Shown in pieces: positions 41,425 through 50,620 of a DNA stretch of 64,000 bases; the first letter of the stretch is position 1, and each line of letters begins with the position of its first letter. Below the pieces are notes generated by a model. The model made no database searches and had not been told where the DNA came from. It saw only the letters and a list, made by a program, of their open reading frames with translations. The translations under genes were made by a program, and so were the position numbers. Source of the DNA: an uncultured Marinococcus sp. (GTDB lineage: Bacteria > Bacillota > Bacilli > Bacillales > Marinococcaceae). The stretch is from positions 186,001 to 250,000 of the forward strand of contig NZ_CANLSU010000005.1 of assembly GCF_947493875.1 (NCBI RefSeq), given 5' to 3'.

Positions 41425-41456
41425 AAAAAGCCCGTGCAGACTCTTCCTGCGCGGGC
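41425..41456 (-). terminator. Intrinsic terminator after dgcW
   Basis: GCCCGCGCAG pairs with CTGCACGGGC (one mismatch), followed by TTTTTCG on the minus strand. Confidence 0.8.
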
Positions 41457-41468
41457 ACGCCTCCATTA

Positions 41469-43895
41469 TTAAGATGTACATTCTTCATCTCTTTGCTCTC
41501 TGCGCATTTCAATAGCTTCGGCCGGGAGCGGCGGGCTGAAGTAGTAGCCCTGGTACTCCTGGCAGGATTTCTCCGAGAGCAGGCTCAGCTGTGAGCTTTT
41601 TTCGATGCCTTCTGCGATCACGTTAAAGCCGAGGCGCTGGGCCATATGGATAATGGTTTCCACAATCGCTTCCTCCCGCTGCCCGTCCTCGATGTTATCC
41701 ATGAATGTTTTATCGATTTTCAGCGTATTCAGCGGGAAATCCTTCAGGTAGCTGAGCGACGAATAGCCGGTGCCGAAATCGTCGAGGGAAATGCGGATGC
41801 CCTTGGCCCGTATTTGCTCCATGAGCGGTACTGACCGTTCCGGATCCTGCACGATGCTTTCGGTCAGCTCAATCTCCAGGTATTCCGGGGGCAGGCCGGT
41901 GGTTTCCAGAATTTGCGTCACCATCTTCAAAAAGTCCGGCTGCTGAAACTGCAGGGTCGAAATGTTTACCGACATTCTGTCCACTGTGCTTCCGGCCGCT
42001 TTCCATTCCGCCATCTGCCGGCACGCCTCCTGAAGGATCCAGCGCCCGAGCGGAATGATGAGCCCGGTTTCTTCAGCTAGGGAAATAAATTCCCCCGGCG
42101 GCACCATCCCGAGCTCCGGATGCCTCCAGCGGACAAGTGCTTCATAGCCCTTGACCTCTCCGCTCCCAACGTCCACCTGCGGCTGATAATAAAGCAGAAA
42201 TTCTTCGCTGAGGATACCCTTGCGCAGCCCGGACTCCAGCAGCATTTTTTTGGAGACCTCTTCGTTCATATCCAAGGTAAAGAAGCAGTATTGATTTGCG
42301 CCGCTGCTTTTCGCCTTATACATCGCTGTATCGGCATGCTTTAACAGGTCCTCTGACGTTTCTCCGTCCTCCGGATACATACTGATGCCGATCGAGGCGG
42401 AAATAAACAATTCATTTTTCTCTATGATAATCAGCTCATTTAATATTTCCACCAGCGAATGAGCCGTGTTTCCGGCCCGATAGCCGGTCGACTCCGGCAG
42501 AATAATGACAAATTCATCGCCGCTCTGCCTGGCCAGAAAATCCGACTCCCGCAGCAGCTTTTTCATCCGTTCCGCTGCAATGATTAAAAGTTCATCGCCA
42601 ATGCGGTGACCGTAGACATCATTTACATTTTTAAACCGGTCCAGGTCGACAAACAGTACAGCCAGATTCTCCCGGGGCCGCTGCTCCAGCATATGGGTGA
42701 GATGTTCATTCAGCATACGCCGGTTCGGGAGCCGGGTTAAATCGTCCCGGTAAATCAGCTCCTGGATACGCTCGTTCTGCCTGATCCGCTCCGAAATGTC
42801 GCGGACAATCCCGGTATATACCTTTTGCTCTCCGGTGCCCTGCCGGGAAAAGGACAGCTCGAGCGGAAACGTGTAGCCTTCGCGGTGAAGCCCTTCAAGC
42901 TCTACGAGTGAAGCATGCTCCACCTCTTCGCCGGTTTTATGAAAATACTCCACCCTTCTCTGATACGCACTTGGAATAATTGTCGAAAGGGGTTCACCGA
43001 TAATATCCGCCCGCCGATGCCCGAAAATACGCTCGGCGGCAGCGTTCCAGGAAACAATCATCATATCCATATTGGACGTAATAATCGCATCATTTGCCGT
43101 ATGAATAATGCCCCGGTACAAATCATCGATATAATCCAGCTGGTCTTTTTTAAATTCGATCTGACGGTCGAAAACGGCCACAATAATTGTAATAACTAAA
43201 ATCGTCATAATGCCGATACCGATAAAAATGGACAAAATCTCTGTGTGAATAGTGCCGCTGTCCATTGCCACCCCGGCGCTTCCATGTTCAAACGACGCTC
43301 CCGCCATCCCTGTATAATGCATCCCGGAAATAGCGGCTCCCATCAAAAGCGAGCTCCCGATAAAGCCGAATTCCTTCCACAGGCGTTTCCGGATGGACGG
43401 TACGGCTGAAAGAAGCCGCAAAGCGGTGAACGAAGCCAGATAAGCGATCACGACTGACAGCGTTACAAGCAGCGGATTGTACTGAATCTCAGCATTCATC
43501 TGCATGGCAGCCATACCGATATAGTGCATCGACACAATGCCGATACCGATAAACACAGCCCCCAGCAGATGCCATTGAACACTCGGCTTAAAAAATAAAA
43601 GAATGAAAAAGGCAAGCCAGCTGGCGGCCACCGCAAACACGATGCTAAGCACGAGCAGCAGCGGCTCATATGTAACCGTCATCCCCATATCGAGCGCGAG
43701 CATGGCGATAAAATGCATCGACCAGATGCCGCCGCCAAGACACAGGCCCCCGCTCATCGCCCAGACGGCTTTATGCTTCGAACTGGACGTTTTTAAGCGT
43801 CCGGCTGCATGAAAGGATGTATAGGAAGCAAGCACTGCAATCAACACAGACAGCACCACCAGCCATGGGCTGTATGATTCATAAGTAAGATCCAC
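41469..43895 (-). CDS. dgcW: MHYT-PAS-GGDEF-EAL protein (DgcW/YkoW-like)
   Basis: This protein of about 808 residues has seven N-terminal helices with three MHYT-type motifs (MHFIAML, MHYIGMA, MHYTGMA), a PAS domain (residues about 280-400), a GGDEF domain whose signature reads SGDEF, and an EAL domain with YEALVRW, ELTESI and DDFGTGYSS intact. It could make and break c-di-GMP, with the membrane part sensing a small molecule such as O2, CO or NO. The order equals B. subtilis YkoW. The start is uncertain: GTG 43895 has AGAGG eight bases before it; GTG 43904 and 43928 are alternatives. Confidence 0.9.
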   Translation of the reverse strand: MDLTYESYSPWLVVLSVLIAVLASYTSFHAAGRLKTSSSKHKAVWAMSGGLCLGGGIWSMHFIAMLALDMGMTVTYEPLLLVLSIVFAVAASWLAFFILLFFKPSVQWHLLGAVFIGIGIVSMHYIGMAAMQMNAEIQYNPLLVTLSVVIAYLASFTALRLLSAVPSIRKRLWKEFGFIGSSLLMGAAISGMHYTGMAGASFEHGSAGVAMDSGTIHTEILSIFIGIGIMTILVITIIVAVFDRQIEFKKDQLDYIDDLYRGIIHTANDAIITSNMDMMIVSWNAAAERIFGHRRADIIGEPLSTIIPSAYQRRVEYFHKTGEEVEHASLVELEGLHREGYTFPLELSFSRQGTGEQKVYTGIVRDISERIRQNERIQELIYRDDLTRLPNRRMLNEHLTHMLEQRPRENLAVLFVDLDRFKNVNDVYGHRIGDELLIIAAERMKKLLRESDFLARQSGDEFVIILPESTGYRAGNTAHSLVEILNELIIIEKNELFISASIGISMYPEDGETSEDLLKHADTAMYKAKSSGANQYCFFTLDMNEEVSKKMLLESGLRKGILSEEFLLYYQPQVDVGSGEVKGYEALVRWRHPELGMVPPGEFISLAEETGLIIPLGRWILQEACRQMAEWKAAGSTVDRMSVNISTLQFQQPDFLKMVTQILETTGLPPEYLEIELTESIVQDPERSVPLMEQIRAKGIRISLDDFGTGYSSLSYLKDFPLNTLKIDKTFMDNIEDGQREEAIVETIIHMAQRLGFNVIAEGIEKSSQLSLLSEKSCQEYQGYYFSPPLPAEAIEMRREQRDEECTS

Positions 43896-44124
43896 CACAT
43901 TCACCTCTTCAGAACTCCTATTTTGCACAACTATCCGTTATTATATAATCTATATCTTTTATATCGGCTGGGAAAGCAATTTATTAGACTCATAGACATT
44001 TTTTCTTTAAAATTCGAAAAAAATATTATAGTCCCATATCATTCTATTAAGATTTTTTAATATCTCAGCCGTTATTACTTGTTTTTTATTCCTTATATAA
44101 AAATATTATGTAGTTCTAAAGAAA

Positions 44125-44133
44125 TGGTATAAT
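44125..44133 (+). promoter_or_regulatory. Extended -10 promoter of the diguanylate cyclase gene
   Basis: TGGTATAAT is a perfect extended -10 element about 112 bases before the gene start; no good -35 is seen. The rest of the 350-base AT-rich gap between the two divergent c-di-GMP genes shows nothing else that I can name. Confidence 0.5.
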
Positions 44134-44244
44134 ATAATTACCTATTCTCCTTGATGTACCAAGCACTCTGTTTTTCATTTCGATACTAATCACACTACCT
44201 ATCAACAGAAAAGGTTTACTTGCCAGGGTAATGGAGGGGGATGT

Positions 44245-45348
44245 ATGCTATCAGGATTTTTCGTCAATATAACGATTCTTACGGCTTTTATTTTCTTGTT
44301 TCACCGTGTGTTTTATAAAACATCTTTAACGCCCGCTTCCTCTCTCCGGCAAAAAGCAGCGGCCGGGACAGCCAGTGGACTGTTGGGAGTAGTCCTGCTT
44401 TTGTACAGCATCCCTCTTCCCCACGACGCCTTTATTGACCTTCGCATGGTGCCTGTGGCATTGATGGCTTTATTTGGAGGCTGGGTGCCTGCTGTTATTT
44501 CCGGCACGATTATTATCGCCGGGCGTTTATTGATCGATTTCAGCACTGCTTCTGTGGCCTCGTTTTTTCTCATCGTTGCCGGCGTTGTTTCTTTCAGTCT
44601 TATACATACCTTTGTTCGAAGAGTCCGGCGGCAGGCAGCCTGGATGGTAGCTGTTACGAGCATCTATATAAGCATCCTGCTTTTCTTTATCCTTCCCTTC
44701 CAGGACTGGCTTTTCGCTTCCGTTGCCTACCTCATTGCTTCTACAGCGGGAATGTCGATCGCCGTTTATATGTTTATTCACCTCACGAAGGTCAATCAGA
44801 TGTTTAATCGCTACTATTATCAGGCCTACAGGGATCACTTAACGAATTTGTATAACCAGCGGGCATACCAGGAAATGTTTCAATTGGCAAAAACTGAATA
44901 TTCAGAAAAATGCCGCCCACTTTCCCTGCTGATGCTGGACATTGATTATTTCAAGCAGATTAACGACACTTACGGCCATCCTGATGGAGATGCTATTTTG
45001 AAGCAGTTCAGTGAAGTGCTGCTGGCTTCCATTCGCCCAAGTGATGATGCGTTCAGGATCGGAGGCGAGGAATTTGCAGTTCTGCTTTACGATTGTGAAG
45101 CAGAGCATGCTGAGACCGTGGCCGAACGCATTCGAACAGATATTAACCGAACTGCATTCATCATTCAGCAGCCTCCCGGCTTTCTTTCTGTCACTGTCTC
45201 CATCGGGGCTGCCACGTATCCATCTCCCGGGCAGGACATATCCGATTTACACATTGCAGCGGACGATGCTTTATATCAGGCAAAGCATCTGGGCCGCAAC
45301 CGCATCTGCTCTTACCGGGCATCCGGGCAGGAGCAGGAAATGCTTTAA
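44245..45348 (+). CDS. Membrane diguanylate cyclase (5TMR-LYT type, GGDEF)
   Basis: This 367-residue protein has five to six N-terminal helices resembling the 5TMR-LYT sensor (IDLRMVPVALMALFGGWVPA and the following helices), then a GGDEF domain with DHLTNLYNQRAY, LMLDIDYFKQINDTYGH and the catalytic signature GGEEF. It should make c-di-GMP in response to an envelope or cell-wall signal. GGAGGGGG precedes the ATG. It is divergent from the dgcW-like gene, so the two may be opposing partners. Confidence 0.9.
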   Translation: MLSGFFVNITILTAFIFLFHRVFYKTSLTPASSLRQKAAAGTASGLLGVVLLLYSIPLPHDAFIDLRMVPVALMALFGGWVPAVISGTIIIAGRLLIDFSTASVASFFLIVAGVVSFSLIHTFVRRVRRQAAWMVAVTSIYISILLFFILPFQDWLFASVAYLIASTAGMSIAVYMFIHLTKVNQMFNRYYYQAYRDHLTNLYNQRAYQEMFQLAKTEYSEKCRPLSLLMLDIDYFKQINDTYGHPDGDAILKQFSEVLLASIRPSDDAFRIGGEEFAVLLYDCEAEHAETVAERIRTDINRTAFIIQQPPGFLSVTVSIGAATYPSPGQDISDLHIAADDALYQAKHLGRNRICSYRASGQEQEML

Positions 45349-45533
45349 CCTTCTGCTTTTGCTTTTTTTCGGAAGAGTCTCTGATATCCGGGAATAGAAT
45401 CTTCTTTTTCAGACGTTAAAGCGACCGGACGGATAATATTTCCCGACTTCATAAAAACGATGTTTTTTCCAATTCTCAGGACTTGATACACACGCTGATC
45501 GATGGAGCAACGATACAAATCACCTGTTCTCAA
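45345..45533 (-). CDS. Small hypothetical protein (62 aa)
   Basis: This short basic protein (RTGDLYRCSIDQRVYQVLRI, then KNIVFMKSGNIIRP) probably forms a small beta-rich domain. I take the TTG at 45533, eight bases after GGGAG; an in-frame GTG at 45542 overlaps that signal. A TGTATAAT -10-like element lies about 60 bases upstream. The 3' end overlaps the convergent diguanylate cyclase gene by 4 bases. Family unknown. Confidence 0.5.
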   Translation of the reverse strand: MRTGDLYRCSIDQRVYQVLRIGKNIVFMKSGNIIRPVALTSEKEDSIPGYQRLFRKKAKAEG

Positions 45534-45652
45534 CCTATTCACTCCCAGGGTTTAAGTTATTAACAGTCTTTCGCGTTTTTGATATTTCTAATATTATACA
45601 ATTTCTACGAAGCACTGGACAGCCATTCCTCTCACTGAACTCCAGTATATAG

Positions 45653-45684
45653 AAAAAGCCGTTCCTTTGCGGGACGGCTTTTTT
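45653..45684. terminator. Bidirectional terminator
   Basis: AAAAAGCCGT pairs with GACGGCTTTTTT; it can end the GntR-type gene on the minus strand. Confidence 0.8.
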
Positions 45685-45700
45685 CGGTCTCAAATGACCC

Positions 45701-46393
45701 TTAATCCACCTGCACATTCTTAATCGCACGGCGCACCGATTGAATCAGCAGGTCAAAGGCTTTCTGGGCTTTTTCAATATCCTGCTCTGCCAGCCCCTCC
45801 AGTAACGTGTGATGGTACGGGTAGCTTTCATCAAAGATATGTTCAATGCCAAAGGGCTCGTTCCAGAATTGTTCAAACTGGTCCCCCACAGAATTAATGA
45901 TGCTGTTGAGAAAATCGTTATCCGCCAGCTGATAGATGTATTCATGAAAGGAAGCATCCGCCTGGTTCGCCGTTTTCCGGTCATTGTGGCTGATGGCTTC
46001 TTCATATTCCGTTAAATACGCTTGCAGCTGCTTTATATCCTTTTCTTGAATATTTGAAATCGCCAGGTCAATCGCCTTTTTCTCCAGCGCCTCCCGCACC
46101 TCAAGAATTTCCAGCAGAAACCGCTGTTCGTTCTCGATATCAAACATCGTATGAATATAAAACGGGCGCAGCTCGTTCACGAAAATGCCCTTGCCGTTAA
46201 TCACCTGGATCGCCCCTCGGGACTCGAGAATCTGCAGTGCTTCCCGCAGCGTTGAGCGGCCGATCTGCAGCTTTTCCGACATATCGCTGACGCTTGGCAG
46301 GCGGTCCCCCTCCTTTAATTTTTCTGATTTGATAAACGCATATATTTCATCCACCACCTGGGCAGACAGCTTTTGTTTTTTTATAGCTTTCAC
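45701..46393 (-). CDS. GntR family regulator with FCD domain
   Basis: This 230-residue regulator has an N-terminal winged helix with LPSVSDMSEKLQIGRSTLREAL (residues about 33-54) and RGAIQVINGKGIFV, then an all-helical FCD ligand domain with LEVREALEKKAIDLA and the metal- or acid-binding His residues in FHEYIY and YPYHHTLLEGL. The start is GTG with GAAGGGTGG upstream. It is divergent from a PLP enzyme and an NhaC antiporter; a palindrome between them is its likely operator. The effector is probably an amino acid or organic acid. Confidence 0.87.
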   Translation of the reverse strand: MKAIKKQKLSAQVVDEIYAFIKSEKLKEGDRLPSVSDMSEKLQIGRSTLREALQILESRGAIQVINGKGIFVNELRPFYIHTMFDIENEQRFLLEILEVREALEKKAIDLAISNIQEKDIKQLQAYLTEYEEAISHNDRKTANQADASFHEYIYQLADNDFLNSIINSVGDQFEQFWNEPFGIEHIFDESYPYHHTLLEGLAEQDIEKAQKAFDLLIQSVRRAIKNVQVD

Positions 46394-46507
46394 TAAGGAA
46401 TACCACCCTTCAGCGTTGTTATTCTTTTTATTATAACTTGAATTGCCATATGAAAGGAAATGTGCCGGGAAATAAAAAAACCTTGCTTAATTTATCAGAA
46501 TATTTTA

Positions 46508-46522
46508 ACCTATATGATAGGT
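46508..46522. promoter_or_regulatory. Palindromic operator candidate for the GntR/FCD regulator
   Basis: ACCTAT-ATG-ATAGGT is a perfect 15-base palindrome in the 160-base gap between the divergent regulator and PLP enzyme genes, 31 bases before the latter's start. Its size and place fit GntR operators. Confidence 0.5.
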
Positions 46523-46552
46523 AGACAGCATGACTCATTGGAGGGTTGCATA

Positions 46553-47728
46553 ATGGAATTAACGGACGAAGAAATTTGCATGGGGGACGGCGACAATGAA
46601 GGAAATCCCTACCACGCCGTGGCACCACCGATTTATCAGACGAGTCTTTTCACCAAACCGACATTTGAAGCATTCGCCGAGGATCAGGTGCATGAAAACG
46701 AGCGCCACGTGTACAGCCGGGGCACCAACCCTACGGTCGAGGTGCTCGAGCAAAAGCTCGCTGCCCTGGAGCGCGGCGAGGCCTGCAAGTGCTTTGGCTC
46801 CGGCATGGGGGCGATCAGCAGCACCTGGATGACAATTCTCCGTCCCGGCGATCACGTGCTGTTTTTGAATCACACCTATGGGCCGGCCCTGCAGCTGATC
46901 GAACACCTGTCTTTCTTTGATATTGCCTATACGGTCTGGACCAAGGACTCTGAGAGAAGCATGGAGGACTGCATTCAGCGAAACACCGCCCTCATTTATA
47001 TGGAAAACCCCGGAACAATGACCATGCAGATTATCGACATAGAACAGGCGGTCGCCATGGCCAGGGACCATAGCATTACCACCATGATGGACAATACGTG
47101 GTCGACCCCGCTTTTTCAAAAGCCTTTAACCATGGGTGTGGATATTGTGGTTCATTCGTTAACCAAGTATATCGGAGGCCACAGCGACGTGCTCGGCGGA
47201 GCCGTGATCGCAAGCCGGGCGTTTATTAAAAAATTGTTTTTCCACGGCTATCAGCTGTTCGGGTCGGTGCTGTCTGCGATGGAGGCCTCCATGGTCATCC
47301 GGGGGCTGCGTACACTACCGCTCCGGATGAGAAATCATGAAAGCAATGCGGCAGAGATTATTTCTTTTCTGCAGACCCGCCCCGAAATAAAAGCGATTCA
47401 CCATCCATCGGTGAACGAGGAAGCCAGTGTCCTGGTCGACCAGCAGTTTTACGGCTTGTCCGGGCTGCTCAGCTTTGAATTAAAGGACGGCGGCTTTGAA
47501 AGCGTGGCACGCTTCATCAACGAGCTGCGCCTGTTTCGCATCGGCACAAGCTGGGGCGGATTTGAGAGCCTGGTCACCTCCCCGGTGAAGCCCGGCAACG
47601 AAGAGGCTCTTCTCCGCCAGGGGTTTGACCACGGCCTGATCCGGCTGTCGGTCGGCCTCGAGGGAGCTCCGCAGCAGATTCAGGACCTCGAAGGTGCATT
47701 TGAACGAACCAGGCATTATGTGCAGTAG
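46553..47728 (+). CDS. Cys/Met metabolism PLP-dependent enzyme
   Basis: This 391-residue enzyme is of the trans-sulfuration family (cystathionine beta/gamma-lyase, methionine gamma-lyase). It has VYSRGTNPTVEVLEQKLAAL, FGSGMGAISS, the catalytic-loop MMDNTWSTPL with the PLP-binding Asp, and SLTKYIGGHSD with the Schiff-base Lys. ATG follows GGAGGGT. The exact lyase cannot be told from the motifs. It is paired with an NhaC-type antiporter 35 bases downstream, which may import the amino acid or export a product. Confidence 0.85.
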   Translation: MELTDEEICMGDGDNEGNPYHAVAPPIYQTSLFTKPTFEAFAEDQVHENERHVYSRGTNPTVEVLEQKLAALERGEACKCFGSGMGAISSTWMTILRPGDHVLFLNHTYGPALQLIEHLSFFDIAYTVWTKDSERSMEDCIQRNTALIYMENPGTMTMQIIDIEQAVAMARDHSITTMMDNTWSTPLFQKPLTMGVDIVVHSLTKYIGGHSDVLGGAVIASRAFIKKLFFHGYQLFGSVLSAMEASMVIRGLRTLPLRMRNHESNAAEIISFLQTRPEIKAIHHPSVNEEASVLVDQQFYGLSGLLSFELKDGGFESVARFINELRLFRIGTSWGGFESLVTSPVKPGNEEALLRQGFDHGLIRLSVGLEGAPQQIQDLEGAFERTRHYVQ

Positions 47729-47763
47729 CAGTTAAACTGAAGTATGGATGAGGAGGAAATAGC

Positions 47764-49248
47764 ATGTCTGAACATACAGAACAGCAGCACCGGCCGCAGC
47801 CGGGTATAGGGATCGCCCTTATTCCGGTGTTTCTCGCCGTAGCCATTCTCGTAGGCGGCATCGGCATTCTGCAGTATCCCGCTGAGCTGATGCTCGTTTT
47901 TGCCGCGGTCGTTTTCGTCATCTTTGCGGTCATTTACGGGGCCAAGTGGGACAATATCATTCTGGAAATGGGAGAAAAGATCAAGCGCGCGCTTCCGGCC
48001 ATTCTGATTCTGCTCAGCATCGGCATCATCATCGGCTCCTGGATGATTTCAGGAACGATTCCGCTGATGGTGTACTACGGCCTGCAGCTGATCAATCCGG
48101 CGCATTTATTTGTACTCGCCTTTATTGTTACCGCTATCACATCCACCTTTACCGGTACAAGCTGGGGCTCGGCCGGGACAATTGGTGTCGCCCTGATCAG
48201 TATCGCCCAGACGATGGACGTATCTCTTGCGATCACAGCGGGCGCGGTCGTTTCCGGGGCGTATTTCGGGGATAAGCTCTCCCCGCTCTCAGACACGACC
48301 AACATGAGCGCCATCGCCGCGGGCTCGGATCTTTATGAGCACATCCGTCATATGTTGTATACCGCCGTCCCTTCGTCGATTCTCGCGCTCATTGTTTTCT
48401 GGATTGCCGGTACGACGATTCCAACATCCTCCGGCCAGATCGCCGAGGTGGAAAGCATGACCGCTTCGCTGGAAAATTTATTTTCGCTGAATCCCCTGCT
48501 GCTCGTTCCGCCATTGATTGTGTTGATTGGATCCATGATGAAAAAGCCGCCGCTGATTATTTTATTTGTTTCCTCGCTCACGGCTTTGCTGCTCGCGTGG
48601 ATTCTTCAGGGAGCCGCGTTCAGTAATATTTTTGCCTCTGTGGTCTCCGGGTTTACGACAGATATGCTTCCGGAAAATGTGGAATTATCGGAGGACCTGT
48701 CTTCGCTGTTGAACCGGGGCGGCCTGTATTCGATGTATAATGCCACCTTCTTTATCTTTTGTGCGTTTTTCTTCGCCTCGGCTCTCGAAGCCTCCAATGT
48801 ACTGCGCGTGCTGCTTGAAGGAATCATTCAAAAGCTCCGTTCGACGGGCAGCATCGTTTTCACGACGCTCGTATCCGGCTTTGTTGTGATTAATGGAACA
48901 TCCAACGCACTCGTCACCTATTTTCTGATAAAGGATATTTACGGCGACGTGTTTCGAAAGCACCGCCTGCATCCGGTCAACCTGTCGAGAAGCATGGAGG
49001 ATTCGGTCACCATCACCGAGGTGCTGATGCCATGGACCGTGTCCGGCGTCTTTATGGCCACCACGCTCGGCGTAGGCAACTTTGAATTCCTGCCGTGGGC
49101 CGTATTTAACTGGGGCGGCTTTATCTTTTCTGCACTGCTCGCGTTTCTGGCGCCGTGGACCAATAACTTCGGCATCCGCACGCTGCCGGAGGCTTCCGCC
49201 CAGTACGGCGAGCCTTCTGAGGAAGAACCTCAATCTCTTTATAAATAA
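47764..49248 (+). CDS. nhaC: NhaC family Na+/H+ antiporter
   Basis: This 494-residue, roughly 12-helix protein has GTSWGSAGTIGVALISIA and SGAYFGDKLSPLSDTTNMSA, both hallmarks of NhaC proteins. The family includes plain Na+/H+ antiporters and substrate-coupled ones such as MleN (malate/lactate). Pairing in one operon with a sulfur amino acid lyase and a GntR regulator suggests coupling to a metabolite rather than housekeeping pH control. GGAGG precedes the ATG. Confidence 0.88.
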   Translation: MSEHTEQQHRPQPGIGIALIPVFLAVAILVGGIGILQYPAELMLVFAAVVFVIFAVIYGAKWDNIILEMGEKIKRALPAILILLSIGIIIGSWMISGTIPLMVYYGLQLINPAHLFVLAFIVTAITSTFTGTSWGSAGTIGVALISIAQTMDVSLAITAGAVVSGAYFGDKLSPLSDTTNMSAIAAGSDLYEHIRHMLYTAVPSSILALIVFWIAGTTIPTSSGQIAEVESMTASLENLFSLNPLLLVPPLIVLIGSMMKKPPLIILFVSSLTALLLAWILQGAAFSNIFASVVSGFTTDMLPENVELSEDLSSLLNRGGLYSMYNATFFIFCAFFFASALEASNVLRVLLEGIIQKLRSTGSIVFTTLVSGFVVINGTSNALVTYFLIKDIYGDVFRKHRLHPVNLSRSMEDSVTITEVLMPWTVSGVFMATTLGVGNFEFLPWAVFNWGGFIFSALLAFLAPWTNNFGIRTLPEASAQYGEPSEEEPQSLYK

Positions 49249-49252
49249 ACAG

Positions 49253-49302
49253 AAAAATGCCCCTCTGGCGCCGCATGAACGGCGGACAGAGAGGCATTTT
49301 TT
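49253..49302. terminator. Bidirectional terminator
   Basis: AAAAATGCC pairs with GGCATTTTTT over an extended, partly interrupted stem, between convergent genes. Confidence 0.78.
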
Positions 49303-49305
49303 CAT

Positions 49306-50472
49306 TTAATGCGACTTTGCTTCACTTTCCCGCACCCGCGGCGCCCGGTACGCCATCAGCGCAATCGCCATGGCGACCACCACAAGTGCGCTTCCGGCCC
49401 AGGAGGTGGCCGCAACGACGGACTGTTCCACGACGATGCCGCCGAGAATGGACCCGATCGCAATGCCGACCTGAAGGGCCGAGGTGTTCACGCTCTGCTG
49501 AATATCCGACGTTTCCGGTGCGACGGCGATCAAATAGCTCTGCTGCGCCGGAGCGATCGACCAGCTGAGAATGCCCCAGATAATGACGGCTGTGATGAAG
49601 AGGGCCATCGAGTTCGTCGCAAACGGCAGGATGAATAGGATGACCGCAAACGAGGCGATGAACGTAAGCGACATTTTTTTGGATCCGAACTGGTCGGTCA
49701 GCCAGCCGCCGACGCCACCGCCGGAGACCGCTGCGGCACCGAAAATGAAGAACATAGCGCTGATCCAGAACGAGTTCAGTCCCATCGTTTCCTGCATGAA
49801 CGGGTTAAAGTAGCCGTACAGTGTGTAGTGGCCTGCAAGCACGAGCAGCGTCACGCTGTGAATGCCGACGATCTTGATGTCCTTGAGCGAGCGGATTTGT
49901 TGGCCGACCGTGACCACCTGCTCCGGCTGCATGCGCGGCAGAAAGCGGACCATGAGCGCACCAATCAGCACCGTGAGCACTGCAATCATGACAAAGATGA
50001 TCCGCCAGCCGAACGCCTCGCCGATAAGCACGCCGAGCGGCACCCCGAGCACGAGCGCTGAGCTCACGCCCATCGTGACGAGGCCGATGCTGCGGGAACG
50101 GTATTTCGCTTCCACGAGCTTTGGGGCCATCGTGAGCGCGAGCACAATAATGAGCGCAGCGCTGGCCGCTGTCACAAACCGGGCTGCCATCAGCACCGCA
50201 AACGTCGGAGCAAAGCTTGCGCCGATATTCGCGATGGCAAATACGGCGAGCGCCCACATATACACAGTTTTGCGCTCCACGTTGGACGTAAACGAAAGCA
50301 ATAGCGGCCCCGCCACCGCAAATACGAGGGCAAAAATCGTAATCAGCTGCCCGGCAATCGCAATAGAGACCCCTAAATCGTCCGAAATGAGCGGAAGAAT
50401 GCCGCTGATAATCAGTTCGACCATGCCGACAATAAACGCCGACACCGCCAGTAAGTATACACGTGAATTCAT
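49306..50472 (-). CDS. pbuE: MFS efflux transporter, PbuE-like
   Basis: This 388-residue, 12-helix major facilitator of the DHA1 group resembles B. subtilis PbuE, an exporter of hypoxanthine and other purines: VELIISGILPLISDDLGVSI near the start, AGHYTLYGYFNPFM in the centre and WGILSWSIAPAQQSYLI followed by SDIQQSVNTSALQVGIAIGS. Efflux of purine bases or a related drug is the most likely role. No adenine riboswitch precedes it, unlike pbuE of B. subtilis; the gap to the upstream terminator is only about 110 bases. Confidence 0.8.
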   Translation of the reverse strand: MNSRVYLLAVSAFIVGMVELIISGILPLISDDLGVSIAIAGQLITIFALVFAVAGPLLLSFTSNVERKTVYMWALAVFAIANIGASFAPTFAVLMAARFVTAASAALIIVLALTMAPKLVEAKYRSRSIGLVTMGVSSALVLGVPLGVLIGEAFGWRIIFVMIAVLTVLIGALMVRFLPRMQPEQVVTVGQQIRSLKDIKIVGIHSVTLLVLAGHYTLYGYFNPFMQETMGLNSFWISAMFFIFGAAAVSGGGVGGWLTDQFGSKKMSLTFIASFAVILFILPFATNSMALFITAVIIWGILSWSIAPAQQSYLIAVAPETSDIQQSVNTSALQVGIAIGSILGGIVVEQSVVAATSWAGSALVVVAMAIALMAYRAPRVRESEAKSH

Positions 50473-50581
50473 AACACAATGACCTCGAAAGACTCCTTCG
50501 TCTTCCGTCCCTTTCTATCCTAAAATCTTCTATTTCATTCTAACATGAACCTCACACCGAAAACGATATGATGCCTGCACG

Positions 50582-50610
50582 AAAAAAGCAGCACCCGAAC
50601 CGGGTCCTGC
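50582..50610 (-). terminator. Intrinsic terminator
   Basis: GCAGGACCCG pairs with CGGGTGCTGC (one mismatch), followed by TTTTTTCG on the minus strand. Confidence 0.82.
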
Positions 50611-50620
50611 CTTCTCTCAT

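Noticed and set aside
50473-50580. Adenine riboswitch before the PbuE-like gene, as in B. subtilis
   Set aside because: The space is short, no aptamer core is visible and no second terminator precedes the gene.
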